Source: Arthrobacter sp. Bz4 (GTDB lineage: Bacteria > Actinomycetota > Actinomycetes > Actinomycetales > Micrococcaceae). From it: DNA of 64,000 nucleotides. Both the position numbers and the translations under genes were made by a program. Of this stretch, positions 36,920-46,240 are shown one piece after another (position 1 is the first letter of the stretch; the number at the start of each line of letters is the position of its first letter). The stretch is from contig NZ_QDAE01000013.1 of NCBI RefSeq assembly GCF_003075455.1, forward strand, positions 30,912 through 94,911, in the 5' to 3' direction. The notes under the pieces are model-generated. The model searched no databases. It saw nothing but the letters and a program-made list of their open reading frames with translations, and was not told where the DNA came from.

Positions 36920-38116
36920 ATGCCCCTCGACGTCGAGAGCCTGCGTTCACACTTCCCGTCCCTGGCCTCCGGGATCGCCCATTTCGATGGTCCGGGCGGA
37001 ACCCAGACACCGCGCGTCGTGGGGCAGGCGATCGCTGATACGCTCACCGGTCCGCTGTCCATTCGGGGGAGCTCAGTCGCGTCGGAGCGCAACGCTGATA
37101 CGGCGGTCCTCAGCTTCAGGTCGGCGATGGCGGATTTCCTCAACGCGGACCCGTCCGGGATTGTCTACGGCCGCAGCGCCACCCAACTCACCTACGACTT
37201 CGCCAAGCACCTCAGCACCGGCTGGGGGCCAGACGACGAGGTGGTCGTGACCCGTCTGGACCACGACTGCAACGTCCGGCCGTGGGTTCAGGCCGCCGAG
37301 CGGCGGGGCGCCACCATCCGCTGGGTCAGCTTCGACACTGAGACCTCAGAATTGCGCCTGGACGAACTGCGGGAGGCGCTGAGCCCCCGCACCCGGCTCG
37401 TCGCCGTCACAGCAGCATCGAACCTGCTCGGGACCATGCCCGACATCCGGGCTATTGCCGGGATGGTGCACGACGCCGGTGCCCTCCTGTTCGTCGACGG
37501 TGTCCACTACGCCGCCCACGCTGCCGTGGATGTGCGGGCGCTGGGCGCCGACTTCTTCGTCTGCTCGCCCTACAAGTTCCTGGGCCCCCATTGCGGTGTG
37601 CTCGCCGCAGCGCCAGCCCTGCTGGAGACGCTGTTTCCCGAGAAGCTGCTGCCCTCCACCAACGCGGTCCCTGAACGCTTTGAACTTGGCACCCTGCCGT
37701 ACGAGATCATGGCTGGCACTACGGCGGCAATCGACTTCACTGCGACCCTGGGCGACGGCGGGTCCCGCCGGGAACAGCTCACCGCGGCCCACGCCGACAT
37801 CGAACGGCATGAGGCGTCACTCCTGGCGCTTCTTGAGGCGGCAATAGCCCAGCTGCCGGCCGTGACAGTCCACTCCCGGGCCGCCGTCCGGACCTCGACG
37901 CTGCTGCTCACCTTCGACGGCCACGACGCTGCCGCGGCCAGCCGGTTTCTCGCCGAACGTGACATCCTGGTGCCCGCCAGCAACTTTTATGCGATTGAAG
38001 CGGTCGGCGTGCTGGGGCTGGGAGCGGCGGGCGGGCTCCGGGTGGGTCTGGCGCCCTACACCAACCTCGACGACGTGCAACGGCTGATCGAGGGGCTGAC
38101 CGCGTTCCTCGCCTGA
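36920..38116 (+). CDS. Class V aminotransferase, cysteine desulfurase-like
   Basis: The 398-residue PLP enzyme has the catalytic Lys219 in SPYKFLGPHCG, LFVDGVHYAAHA and the start FPSLASGIAHFDGPGGTQTP of the cysteine-desulfurase-like TIGR01976 group. The substrate is unknown; it is not the IscS/NifS type because the active-site cysteine loop is not recognisable. ATG 36920 follows GAAAGGA. TAGGCT at 36880-36885 is a plausible -10. Confidence 0.88.
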   Translation: MPLDVESLRSHFPSLASGIAHFDGPGGTQTPRVVGQAIADTLTGPLSIRGSSVASERNADTAVLSFRSAMADFLNADPSGIVYGRSATQLTYDFAKHLSTGWGPDDEVVVTRLDHDCNVRPWVQAAERRGATIRWVSFDTETSELRLDELREALSPRTRLVAVTAASNLLGTMPDIRAIAGMVHDAGALLFVDGVHYAAHAAVDVRALGADFFVCSPYKFLGPHCGVLAAAPALLETLFPEKLLPSTNAVPERFELGTLPYEIMAGTTAAIDFTATLGDGGSRREQLTAAHADIERHEASLLALLEAAIAQLPAVTVHSRAAVRTSTLLLTFDGHDAAAASRFLAERDILVPASNFYAIEAVGVLGLGAAGGLRVGLAPYTNLDDVQRLIEGLTAFLA

Positions 38117-38215
38117 CCAGGGCACCGGTGCCCGGCCCAGAAGAGTGGCGCACCCGAGGACGCGGTGTTGGGCAACCACTACTGTGCGCCTACGCCACTC
38201 GGGTGGGGCGTCGCC

Positions 38216-38221
38216 TAGGCT
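38216..38221 (+). promoter_or_regulatory. Putative -10 element of leaderless pcp
   Basis: TAGGCT is 6 nt before the ATG of pcp, without a Shine-Dalgarno sequence. Confidence 0.4.
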
Positions 38222-38227
38222 TGACCC

Positions 38228-38881
38228 ATGATTCTCCTCACTGGATTCGAGCCGTTCGGCGGCGAAACAGTCAACCCGTCCTGGCAGGCGGCGCAGCAGG
38301 CCGCCGAGGACCTGCGTGCTGACGGGGTCGATGCACTTGCGGTCGAGCTGCCCTGCACCTTTGGTGAAAGCATCGCCATCCTGCGTGCTGCGGTGTCCCT
38401 GCACCGCCCCAGACTGGTGTTCTGCGTGGGTCAGGCCGGCGGGCGAACGAGGATCTCGCTGGAACGCGTCGCGATCAACATCGACGACGCCCGCATCCCC
38501 GACAATGAAGGCAACCAACCCATCGATGCCCCGATTCGGGTCGGCGGACCGGCGGCGTATTTCTCGACCCTGCCGATCAAGCAGGCGTTGCAGGACTTGA
38601 TCGAGGCTGGCATTGCCGCTGAAATTTCCCAGACCGCCGGCACCTATGTGTGCAATCACGTCTTTTACGGGCTCATGGACCAGCTGGCCACCACGACCGA
38701 CCGCAAGGGTGACGGCCCTCGGGGTGGTTTCATCCACGTTCCCTATTCCGTGGAACAGGCAGCAGTTCACGGGGTTCCCGGAATGCCCGTTGCCGAGATG
38801 GCAACCGCGCTTCGCCTCATCGCGTTGACGAGCCAGCAGACGACGTCGGACCTGCGCCTGGCCGCCGGGGCGGAACACTAG
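38228..38881 (+). CDS. pcp: Pyroglutamyl-peptidase I
   Basis: This C15 cysteine peptidase removes N-terminal pyroglutamate from peptides in the cytoplasm. The 217-residue protein begins MILLTGFEPFGGETVNPSW and has the catalytic triad Glu79 (RISLERVAIN), Cys142 (GTYVCNHVFY) and His170 (GGFIHVPY). Its length is normal for the family. Confidence 0.93.
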   Translation: MILLTGFEPFGGETVNPSWQAAQQAAEDLRADGVDALAVELPCTFGESIAILRAAVSLHRPRLVFCVGQAGGRTRISLERVAINIDDARIPDNEGNQPIDAPIRVGGPAAYFSTLPIKQALQDLIEAGIAAEISQTAGTYVCNHVFYGLMDQLATTTDRKGDGPRGGFIHVPYSVEQAAVHGVPGMPVAEMATALRLIALTSQQTTSDLRLAAGAEH

Positions 38882-38887
38882 GTACCG

Positions 38888-38913
38888 CTCACCCGATCGG
38901 GTCGGCGGGTGAG
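38888..38913. terminator. Hairpin between convergent pcp and the sigma-like operon
   Basis: CTCACCCG / CGGGTGAG is a perfect 8-bp stem with a 10-nt loop. It sits 7 bp after pcp and just past the stop of the opposite gene, so it could terminate both. Confidence 0.6.
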
Positions 38914-38914
38914 A

Positions 38915-39436
38915 TCAGGGCGGAAGGGAAGCCCACCACACTCTCGGCCCGACGGTGGCGCGCAGCACCTTAAGGAAGGCTCGGCCCGTCAGCTCCTCCT
39001 GTCCGTCAAGGGAGCCAGAGATGGTAGTGATGCCAGGGGAGACCGACTTGGCTTGTCCCGAGGTCGCGATGATCGCAGTACCGGTGTCGGAGGACTTCCA
39101 GATGATTGGGCCCTCGACTGGTCGGGTGCTGCCATCGTGGAGCTGGGCCACTGCGACGAATTCGACTGTCCCGCCCAGAAGCACTGTTTCAGCTCCGGGC
39201 TCGATGATCAGACCGACAATCCGTTCCTCGGCCGGGCTTCCCCACACCAGCCTGGGCGCCAACGCGGCCATCGCGATCAGCGCCACGGCGCAGGCTACGG
39301 CGGCGGTGACGGCGAGAACCACGTGCCGCCGATACACTCGCATACCGTCCTGCAGTGCCCGGTCGACAAAAGCCGGATGGGATTGGGCCCGGTCGCTTGC
39401 TTCAGCCGCGAGGCGGTCGCGGAGCTGACTGTTCAT
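38915..39436 (-). CDS. Single-pass membrane protein with extracytoplasmic Ig-like domain
   Basis: The 173-residue protein has a ~37-residue basic cytoplasmic N-terminus (MNSQLRDRLAAEASDRAQSH), one membrane helix (HVVLAVTAAVACAVALIAMA) and an outside domain with a bacterial Ig-like (Big2) pattern: VGLIIEPGAETVLLGGTVEF, VAVAQLHDGSTRPV, ATSGQAKSVSPGITTISGSL. Its start overlaps the stop of the sigma-like gene (ATGA), so the two are cotranscribed. It may sense or partner the upstream membrane sigma-like protein; this is inference from coupling. Confidence 0.6.
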   Translation of the reverse strand: MNSQLRDRLAAEASDRAQSHPAFVDRALQDGMRVYRRHVVLAVTAAVACAVALIAMAALAPRLVWGSPAEERIVGLIIEPGAETVLLGGTVEFVAVAQLHDGSTRPVEGPIIWKSSDTGTAIIATSGQAKSVSPGITTISGSLDGQEELTGRAFLKVLRATVGPRVWWASLPP

Positions 39437-40131
39437 GGCGTTTCCCGCTGGGCATCTGCCTTGGCATTGCCGGTTCGCAGATCGGCACGCACGCGGTCCA
39501 CCGACCGGTTGGTGATCACAGCAATCTGGGTGGGCGAAAGTCCGGCGAAGTCGCGGAGGACCACAGCCGTGCGTTCCGGTCCATCAAGCGCTGTCAGCAA
39601 CGAACCACCCGCCGAGGGTGCCCTGATCCGCCCGGCGTTGTGCAGGTGCAGATCGACGAGGTCGACCAACTGGCAAATCACGAACGTTCGAATGTCGGGA
39701 GTCACCGGCCCCTTCCATACCGCGGCCGCCTTCGCCCAAGCCGCTTCAAGTAGCCGCAGGGCTATCACCGGGTCATCACAGAGCAACTGAGCGCAGAGTT
39801 CAAGATCCCCTCGCTGACGGTCGAATTCGTCCCGCAGTGCTTCCTCCCGGGAGGAGACTGCTGTGGCCATTCTGTAGCCGGAGGGGAGTCCGAACTCCAC
39901 CTCCTTCACGGCGGGGAGAATCACCTCGGTCACAAGCAGTGCCGTGCCCACGGTGATCAAGCCGAATCCATAGAGGCCCACGCCGAAGATGGCGAGGCTG
40001 GCCAGCCCCTCATCGGAAAGGTCGGGTGGCAAAAGAATTCCCGCCACTACCAGGGTGACGCTTAAGCACCCCAGGACCAGTTGTTTGGGAGTCAGCAACG
40101 ACCGTCGCGGACCCTTGGGAATTTCACACAC
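39433..40131 (-). CDS. Membrane-anchored protein with sigma-factor-like cytoplasmic part
   Basis: The 232-residue protein has two hydrophobic segments near the N-terminus (residues ~17-35 and ~43-71). Its cytoplasmic part resembles a degenerate ECF sigma factor: 108-160 recall region 2 (LELCAQLLCDD, LLEAAWAKAAAVW, RTFVICQLVDLVD) and 178-222 region 4 with an HTH (LDGPERTAVVLRDFAGLSPT, QIAVITNRSVDRVRADL). Canonical core-binding sequences are poorly conserved. GTG 40131 is the start. Fusion of sigma-like regions to two membrane helices is unusual; whether it binds RNA polymerase is unknown. Confidence 0.65.
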   Translation of the reverse strand: MCEIPKGPRRSLLTPKQLVLGCLSVTLVVAGILLPPDLSDEGLASLAIFGVGLYGFGLITVGTALLVTEVILPAVKEVEFGLPSGYRMATAVSSREEALRDEFDRQRGDLELCAQLLCDDPVIALRLLEAAWAKAAAVWKGPVTPDIRTFVICQLVDLVDLHLHNAGRIRAPSAGGSLLTALDGPERTAVVLRDFAGLSPTQIAVITNRSVDRVRADLRTGNAKADAQRETP

Positions 40132-40181
40132 GATTCACCTGATTCAGCCCGAACTCGGGTCTCTGAATAGCACGCCGAGCG

Positions 40182-40216
40182 TTACTGGTGCGTTATTCCA
40201 GCCGCGTTACTCCAGC
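40182..40216. repeat. Tandem repeats (14 and 11 bp spacing) overlapping the SIMPL gene stop
   Basis: On the minus strand, units GCTGGAGTAACGCG, GCTGGAATAACGCA and CCAGTAACGC follow each other. The first contains the SIMPL stop TAA (40209-40207). The next TAA codons are at 40195 and 40184, so stops fall in all three frames. Confidence 0.75.
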
Positions 40217-40854
40217 GTCGCGATCCGCCAGCGGACCGTAACGCTACAGACGACGTCGGCCTCGCCTGGTTCGACGGGCATAGCTGATTGCTCAGCCAAC
40301 ATCACTTCGCGCATCAGGGGACGCGGAGAGTGTCCCGCCACCTCGGATACTTCCTCCACTGTGCCGAGGACGCATCCCGCCAGTTCGGCCCAGCGGCGGG
40401 CCCGGGCGAGTGCATCCTGCCAGGCGGCCTCCTGTGCCTGGGCAGCCCTGGCCTCCGGATCGGAGAAGCCGAACGACAGAGAGCTGATCCGGGCATCGTC
40501 GCCGCCAGCCTGCACCACAGCCTCAAGTACGGCTGACGCTGACGATAGGTCACCGATCGACAGGTTGAGATCCTGTGACGCGACATACCCGGTGACCCGC
40601 TGCTCCTGGTTCTCGCCCCACAGGATTTCCGCGCGCAGCCCGATCTGGTGGGTGGCCCGTTGAAGTGACTGAAGCCGGAGGGAGTCCAGGGCATCGAACA
40701 CCCTGACAGCAGCGTCGGCGGCCCCGAGATACGCCTGCGGGGCCGTCGGACGGCGTACCTCCACCCCGACGCCGAGGTGCAGGCGGTCGGGCACAGCGGC
40801 GACCGAGCCGGTACCGGTGACCGTGATGGTTGGAACGTCGGTACCCAACGTCAC
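40207..40854 (-). CDS. SIMPL (DUF541) domain-containing protein
   Basis: The 215-residue protein matches the SIMPL family: start TITVTGTGSVAAVPDRLHLG, a repeating TGYVASQDLNLSIGDL, RISSLSFGFSDPEARAAQAQ and ADVVCSVTVRWRI near the end. There is no signal peptide, unlike secreted members. The function is unknown; SIMPL proteins occur in stress and surface contexts. The GTG start overlaps the upstream gene stop. Confidence 0.82.
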   Translation of the reverse strand: MTLGTDVPTITVTGTGSVAAVPDRLHLGVGVEVRRPTAPQAYLGAADAAVRVFDALDSLRLQSLQRATHQIGLRAEILWGENQEQRVTGYVASQDLNLSIGDLSSASAVLEAVVQAGGDDARISSLSFGFSDPEARAAQAQEAAWQDALARARRWAELAGCVLGTVEEVSEVAGHSPRPLMREVMLAEQSAMPVEPGEADVVCSVTVRWRIATLE

Positions 40855-41309
40855 GGTGCTCCCCTTTTCCCGAATACGGCGGAAAGTGTCGTGGCAAGCG
40901 GCCGCACTGGTCGCTGAACATACCCACCATCGGCCAATCCCGCGCGCCGCTCAAAAAGGTTCAGGGATGCAGGATCGCCGGTACGCAGGAGGGAAAAAGC
41001 CGCCGCCGCGAAGTAAAGCGGCAGGAAGGGCAACCCCAGACAGATGGCGTACTGGGTGCTGTGCCGGGCTTCGTGGGCAAGGAGCGCCGGGCGGGGTGCC
41101 CCCTCCAAGGCGGACCCGCGGAACAGGATGACGTTTCCCACGGTGAAGGCACGCGCGACCGGCAGGGTGCCGGTGTAGCCGAAAGCGAGGAGGAGCCCCT
41201 CGGGGCCAGGGCGGAGGTCGCACCGTTTCGTTTTCGCCAGCATCAGCCCCGCCGCGGTGGACAGGTTCAGCCAGTTGAGCAGCCATCGCATTCTGTGGGC
41301 CGGGACCAT
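40851..41309 (-). CDS. Putative membrane-associated HExxH protein
   Basis: The 152-residue product (from ATG 41309) contains LLAHEARHSTQYA, a HExxH zinc-metalloprotease-like motif, next to hydrophobic LGLPFLPLYFAAAAFSLL. ATG 41309 has TAGGAT at leaderless spacing on the minus strand; 41318 and 41291 are alternatives. The frame overlaps SIMPL by GTGA. It could be a small zinc peptidase or chaperone-like protein; no family was recognised. Confidence 0.6.
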   Translation of the reverse strand: MVPAHRMRWLLNWLNLSTAAGLMLAKTKRCDLRPGPEGLLLAFGYTGTLPVARAFTVGNVILFRGSALEGAPRPALLAHEARHSTQYAICLGLPFLPLYFAAAAFSLLRTGDPASLNLFERRAGLADGGYVQRPVRPLATTLSAVFGKRGAP

Positions 41310-41368
41310 GGGAATCATCCTAGTACGGGAGTCACAGGTGCCCATTGGGGACTCAGCACCGGTGTTAG

Positions 41369-42544
<1,176 letters not shown>

Positions 42545-42546
42545 GC

Positions 42547-45087
42547 ATGCGTATTCCACTTTCCTGGTTGCGTGAATTCGCACAGGTCCCAGCCGGTGCC
42601 ACCGCCGAAGACGTAATGGCTGAACTGGTCAAGGTCGGCCTTGAGGAAGAGGCCGTGCACCGTCCCACCGACACCCTGTCCGGGCCCGTCGTCGTCGGCC
42701 AGGTGCTCTCGGTGGTCAAGGAGCCGCAGACCAACGGCAAAACCATCAACTGGTGCCAGGTCCGCGTTGTCCCCGAAGGCCAGCCCCAGACGCTGACCAC
42801 CGAGGGCATCGACCCGTCGGGGGTGCAGGGCATCGTCTGCGGCGCCCACAACTTCGTCGAGGGTGACAAGGTGGTGGTCACCCTGCCGGGCGCCGTATTG
42901 CCCGGCGACTTCCACATCGCCGCCCGCAAAACCTACGGCCACGTCTCCGCCGGCATGATCGCTTCGGTGCGTGAACTTGGCATCGGCGACGATCACGACG
43001 GCATCCTGGTGCTCTCCACCCTCGGACTCGACCCGGAGGTGGGCTCCGATGCCATGGACCTGCTGGGTCTCTACGACCAGGCCGCCGAAATCAACGTCAC
43101 CCCGGACCGCAGCTACTGCTTCTCGATCCGCGGCGTTGCCCGTGAGTACGCCCATGCCACCGGGACCGCTTTCACCGACCCCGCAGCCCAGGTCACCGCG
43201 CCCGCGGCACTGTCCGGTGGGTACCCGGTCACCATCAGCGACGAGTCGCCGATCTACGGCAACCCGGGCTGTGACAGGTTCGTCGCCCGCACCGTCCGCA
43301 ACGTAGATGCGAGCCGTCCCACGCCGCCGTGGCTGGCGTCCCGGCTCCGGCTCGCCGGGATCCGTTCCATTTCCCTGCCCGTCGACATTTCCAACTATGT
43401 GATGCTCGAACTGGGTCAGCCCATTCACTGCTACGACCAGGACAAGCTCTCCGGCGGCATCGTCGTCCGGCGGGCAACGCCGGGGGAGACGCTCAAAACC
43501 CTCGACGACAAGGTCCGCAAGCTCGACGTCGAAGACCTCCTGATTGCCGACGGTTCAGGCGCCATCGGCATCGCCGGTGTCATGGGTGGCGCCGACACGG
43601 AGGTGTCCGACTCGACCGGCACGGTGCTGGTCGAGGCGGCCCACTTCGATGAAGTGTCGATCGCGCGATCACGCCGCCGCCACAAGCTGCCGTCCGAGGC
43701 CTCCAAGCGGTTCGAGCGTGGGGTGGACTGGCAGGTTGCCGGCATCGCCGCCCAGCGCGTGGTGGACTTGCTGGTCGAACTCGCCGGTGGCACCGCCGAC
43801 GACGCCGGAACCGAGGTGGGCACTCAGCCCGACGCCGTCGTCATCGACCTGCCTGCTGGTTACGCGGCCAGCCGGATCGGCATCGACTTCACCGACGAGC
43901 AGATCACCGGGGCCCTCACCGATTTGGGGGCCGTAGTGGAAGCGCACGACGGCGGTCACACCGTCACGGCGCCCAGCTGGCGGCAGGACCTGCAGATCAA
44001 GGACGACCTCACCGAGGAAATCGCCCGGCTGGTGGGCTACGACAAGATCCCGTCGCGGCTTCCCGTGGCACCTCCCGGCAGCGGCCTGTCCCGCGTCCAG
44101 GTGCAGCGCCGCCGCGTGCTGCAGGCGCTGGCCGACTCGGGCCTCACCGAGGTGCTCTCCTACCCGTTCGTGTCGCTGGACAGCAACAACACCTTCGGGT
44201 CCGCCGACGCGACGGAACAGCCCGCCATCAAGCTGGCCAACCCCTTGAGCGCCGAACTGGGCTACCTGCGCCGCTCGGTGCTGCCCGGACTGATCGAAGT
44301 CGCCAAACGGAACCATTCACGTGGCTTCCGGGATCTGGCCCTGTACGAGGCGGGCCTGGTATTCCTGCCACAGGACGCCGTCGGCAGTCGTGACATTCCG
44401 CCGTTAGGTGTCCGCCCTTCCGAGGACATCCTGGACGGCCTCTATGACGGACTGCCCGACCAGCCGTTGACCATCGCTGCTGTCTTCACCGGCAACGACT
44501 CACCGGCAGGCGCCAACCATCAGCCACGCCCGTGGGACTGGGCGGATGCCCTGGACACGGTCCGGCTGATGGCCGACGTCGTCGGCGTCGACCTTGAGGT
44601 GACGCAGGGGGAGCACCAGGTGTTCCATCCCGGTCGCACGGCACGCATTTCGCTGCGCACCGGTGAACTGCTCGGCTATGCCGGCGAACTTCACCCGAAG
44701 CTTCTTGCCGCCCTAGACCTGCCAGCCCGCACCGTGGCGCTGGAAATCAACGCCGACCTGCTGTTCGACGCCGCTCCGGATGTAATTGTCGCGAAGCACC
44801 TCTCGACCTTCCCTGCCACCACCCAGGATGTGGCACTGGTGGTCGACGGCGGGCTGCCGGCCGACGTCGTGCTGTCGACCCTGCGCGAAGGCGCGGGGGA
44901 GCTCCTTGAGGACGTGCACCTGTTTGACGTGTACGACGGCGCGGGAATCGAGGACGGGCGCAAGTCGTTGGCCTTCGCCCTGCGGTTCAGGGCACCGGAC
45001 CGGACCCTGACCGCCGACCAGGCCAGCGGCGCCCGCGACGCAGCGGTCCACCTGGCGGCCGAACGCCACGGAGCCGTCCAGCGCTAG
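42547..45087 (+). CDS. pheT: Phenylalanine--tRNA ligase beta subunit
   Basis: The 846-residue beta subunit has the tRNA-binding domain (PVVVGQVLSVVKEPQTNG), the B3/B4 editing domain, B5 domains, the catalytic-like core (AIKLANPLSAELGYLRRSVL, LPGLIEVAKRN) and a C-terminal ferredoxin-fold anticodon-binding domain (LSTFPATTQDVALVVDGGLP). Domain order and length match. It begins 2 bp after pheS and ends before a strong bidirectional terminator. Confidence 0.96.
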   Translation: MRIPLSWLREFAQVPAGATAEDVMAELVKVGLEEEAVHRPTDTLSGPVVVGQVLSVVKEPQTNGKTINWCQVRVVPEGQPQTLTTEGIDPSGVQGIVCGAHNFVEGDKVVVTLPGAVLPGDFHIAARKTYGHVSAGMIASVRELGIGDDHDGILVLSTLGLDPEVGSDAMDLLGLYDQAAEINVTPDRSYCFSIRGVAREYAHATGTAFTDPAAQVTAPAALSGGYPVTISDESPIYGNPGCDRFVARTVRNVDASRPTPPWLASRLRLAGIRSISLPVDISNYVMLELGQPIHCYDQDKLSGGIVVRRATPGETLKTLDDKVRKLDVEDLLIADGSGAIGIAGVMGGADTEVSDSTGTVLVEAAHFDEVSIARSRRRHKLPSEASKRFERGVDWQVAGIAAQRVVDLLVELAGGTADDAGTEVGTQPDAVVIDLPAGYAASRIGIDFTDEQITGALTDLGAVVEAHDGGHTVTAPSWRQDLQIKDDLTEEIARLVGYDKIPSRLPVAPPGSGLSRVQVQRRRVLQALADSGLTEVLSYPFVSLDSNNTFGSADATEQPAIKLANPLSAELGYLRRSVLPGLIEVAKRNHSRGFRDLALYEAGLVFLPQDAVGSRDIPPLGVRPSEDILDGLYDGLPDQPLTIAAVFTGNDSPAGANHQPRPWDWADALDTVRLMADVVGVDLEVTQGEHQVFHPGRTARISLRTGELLGYAGELHPKLLAALDLPARTVALEINADLLFDAAPDVIVAKHLSTFPATTQDVALVVDGGLPADVVLSTLREGAGELLEDVHLFDVYDGAGIEDGRKSLAFALRFRAPDRTLTADQASGARDAAVHLAAERHGAVQR

Positions 45088-45093
45088 CCCGTT

Positions 45094-45150
45094 CCGGGCG
45101 GTCCGGTCGCGGTTCCGGACCGCCCGGACTGCCCACGGGTCACGGGCAGT
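45094..45150. terminator. Double hairpin between convergent pheT and quinone oxidoreductase gene
   Basis: A perfect 13-bp stem CCGGGCGGTCCGG / CCGGACCGCCCGG (45094-45127, 8-nt loop) is followed directly by a 7-bp stem ACTGCCC / GGGCAGT (45128-45150). No T-run is present. Its position between convergent genes fits a bidirectional terminator. Confidence 0.75.
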
Positions 45151-45161
45151 CAATCCGGGTG

Positions 45162-46127
45162 CTAGGGAACGAGCAGCACTTTTCCGGTGGTTTTGCGTGC
45201 CTCCAGGTCTTCGTGCGCCTGCGCAGCGGCTTCCAGGGGATAGGTTGCGCCAATCCTGACCTTCAGCGAGCCGTCCACGACGGCGGCGAACAGCTCCGAG
45301 GAGCGCCAGCGCCGTTCCTCAACGGTCAGCAGGTGATCGAGCAGTTTCGGCCGGGTGAGATGAACCGACCCCGCGGACGCCAGCCGCTGCGGGTCGAACG
45401 CCGGAACCGGCCCCGACGCAGCGCCGAACAGCACCAGCGTGCCGCGCTTCCGTAGCGACGCCAACGACCCGTCAAAGGTGGCCCGGCCCACGCCGTCGTA
45501 CACGACATCCACTCCGACGCCGTTGGTGAGCTCCCGCACGGCGGTGTCGAAGCCCTCATATCGGAGCACTTCATCTGCTCCGGCTTCCCGGGCCAGCGCA
45601 TCCTTGGCGTCGGTGGAGACCGTGGTGATCACCCGGGCACCCCTGGCCTTGAGCAGTTGGATGAGGAGCAGGCCCACGCCTCCCGCACCGGCATGCGTCA
45701 AGACCGTCTGGCCCAGCTGAACGGTGAAGGTGGTATTGATCAAGTAGTGCGCGGTCATGCCCTGCAACGGAAGCGCTGCTGCCGTTTCGAGGCTGATGCC
45801 CTCGGGCACCGGCAGGGCCTTGTCGGCTTCCACCAGGGTGAACTCGGCGTAGGTGCCCTTCCCTTCGGCGAAGGCCACCCGGTCGCCGACGGCGAAGCCG
45901 GACGCCTCCGGGCCCAGCGCCACCACCTCGCCGGCGGCCTCGGCGCCCGGGGTGAAGGGATAGCCCACCGGGTAGTAGCCGCTGCGCTGATAGGTTTCGA
46001 TGTAGTTGACGCCTGCCGCGGCCACCCGCACCAGGAGCTCGGAGCCCGCTGGTGTGGGCCGATCCACCTCGGTCACCTTGAGTACTTCGGGCCCTCCGGC
46101 TTGCTGGATAACAATGGCTGTTGGCAT
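45162..46127 (-). CDS. Quinone oxidoreductase, zeta-crystallin/MDR family
   Basis: The 321-residue NADPH-dependent enzyme of the medium-chain dehydrogenase superfamily shows AAAGVNYIETYQRSGYYPVG, TPGAEAAGEVVALG and the nucleotide-binding HAGAGGVGLLLIQLLKARGA. It lacks the zinc ligands, as for quinone oxidoreductases. A good AAGGAG site is 5-6 nt before ATG 46127. It is divergent from the arginine operon. Confidence 0.9.
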   Translation of the reverse strand: MPTAIVIQQAGGPEVLKVTEVDRPTPAGSELLVRVAAAGVNYIETYQRSGYYPVGYPFTPGAEAAGEVVALGPEASGFAVGDRVAFAEGKGTYAEFTLVEADKALPVPEGISLETAAALPLQGMTAHYLINTTFTVQLGQTVLTHAGAGGVGLLLIQLLKARGARVITTVSTDAKDALAREAGADEVLRYEGFDTAVRELTNGVGVDVVYDGVGRATFDGSLASLRKRGTLVLFGAASGPVPAFDPQRLASAGSVHLTRPKLLDHLLTVEERRWRSSELFAAVVDGSLKVRIGATYPLEAAAQAHEDLEARKTTGKVLLVP

Positions 46128-46192
46128 CGAGGCTCCTTTGTTGGCGTGCTGTGTTTCCATGCTAGAACGACCGGGTCTCCTCGCAGCACCTC

Positions 46193-46224
46193 GTGCATAT
46201 TTATGTGGACCTCTGTATATTCCT
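46193..46224. promoter_or_regulatory. Candidate ARG boxes upstream of argC
   Basis: GTGCATATTTATGTGG (46193-46208) contains the TGCAT-N4-ATGYR type inverted half-sites of ArgR operators, and CTGTATATTCCT (46213-46224) resembles a second, weaker box. Both lie just upstream of the argC -10 (46229-46234), in a position to block RNA polymerase. Confidence 0.6.
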
Positions 46225-46228
46225 GTTG

Positions 46229-46234
46229 TACTGT
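46229..46234 (+). promoter_or_regulatory. Putative -10 element of leaderless argC
   Basis: TACTGT is 6 nt before the argC ATG at 46241, without a Shine-Dalgarno sequence. Confidence 0.5.
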
Positions 46235-46240
46235 TGGGTC

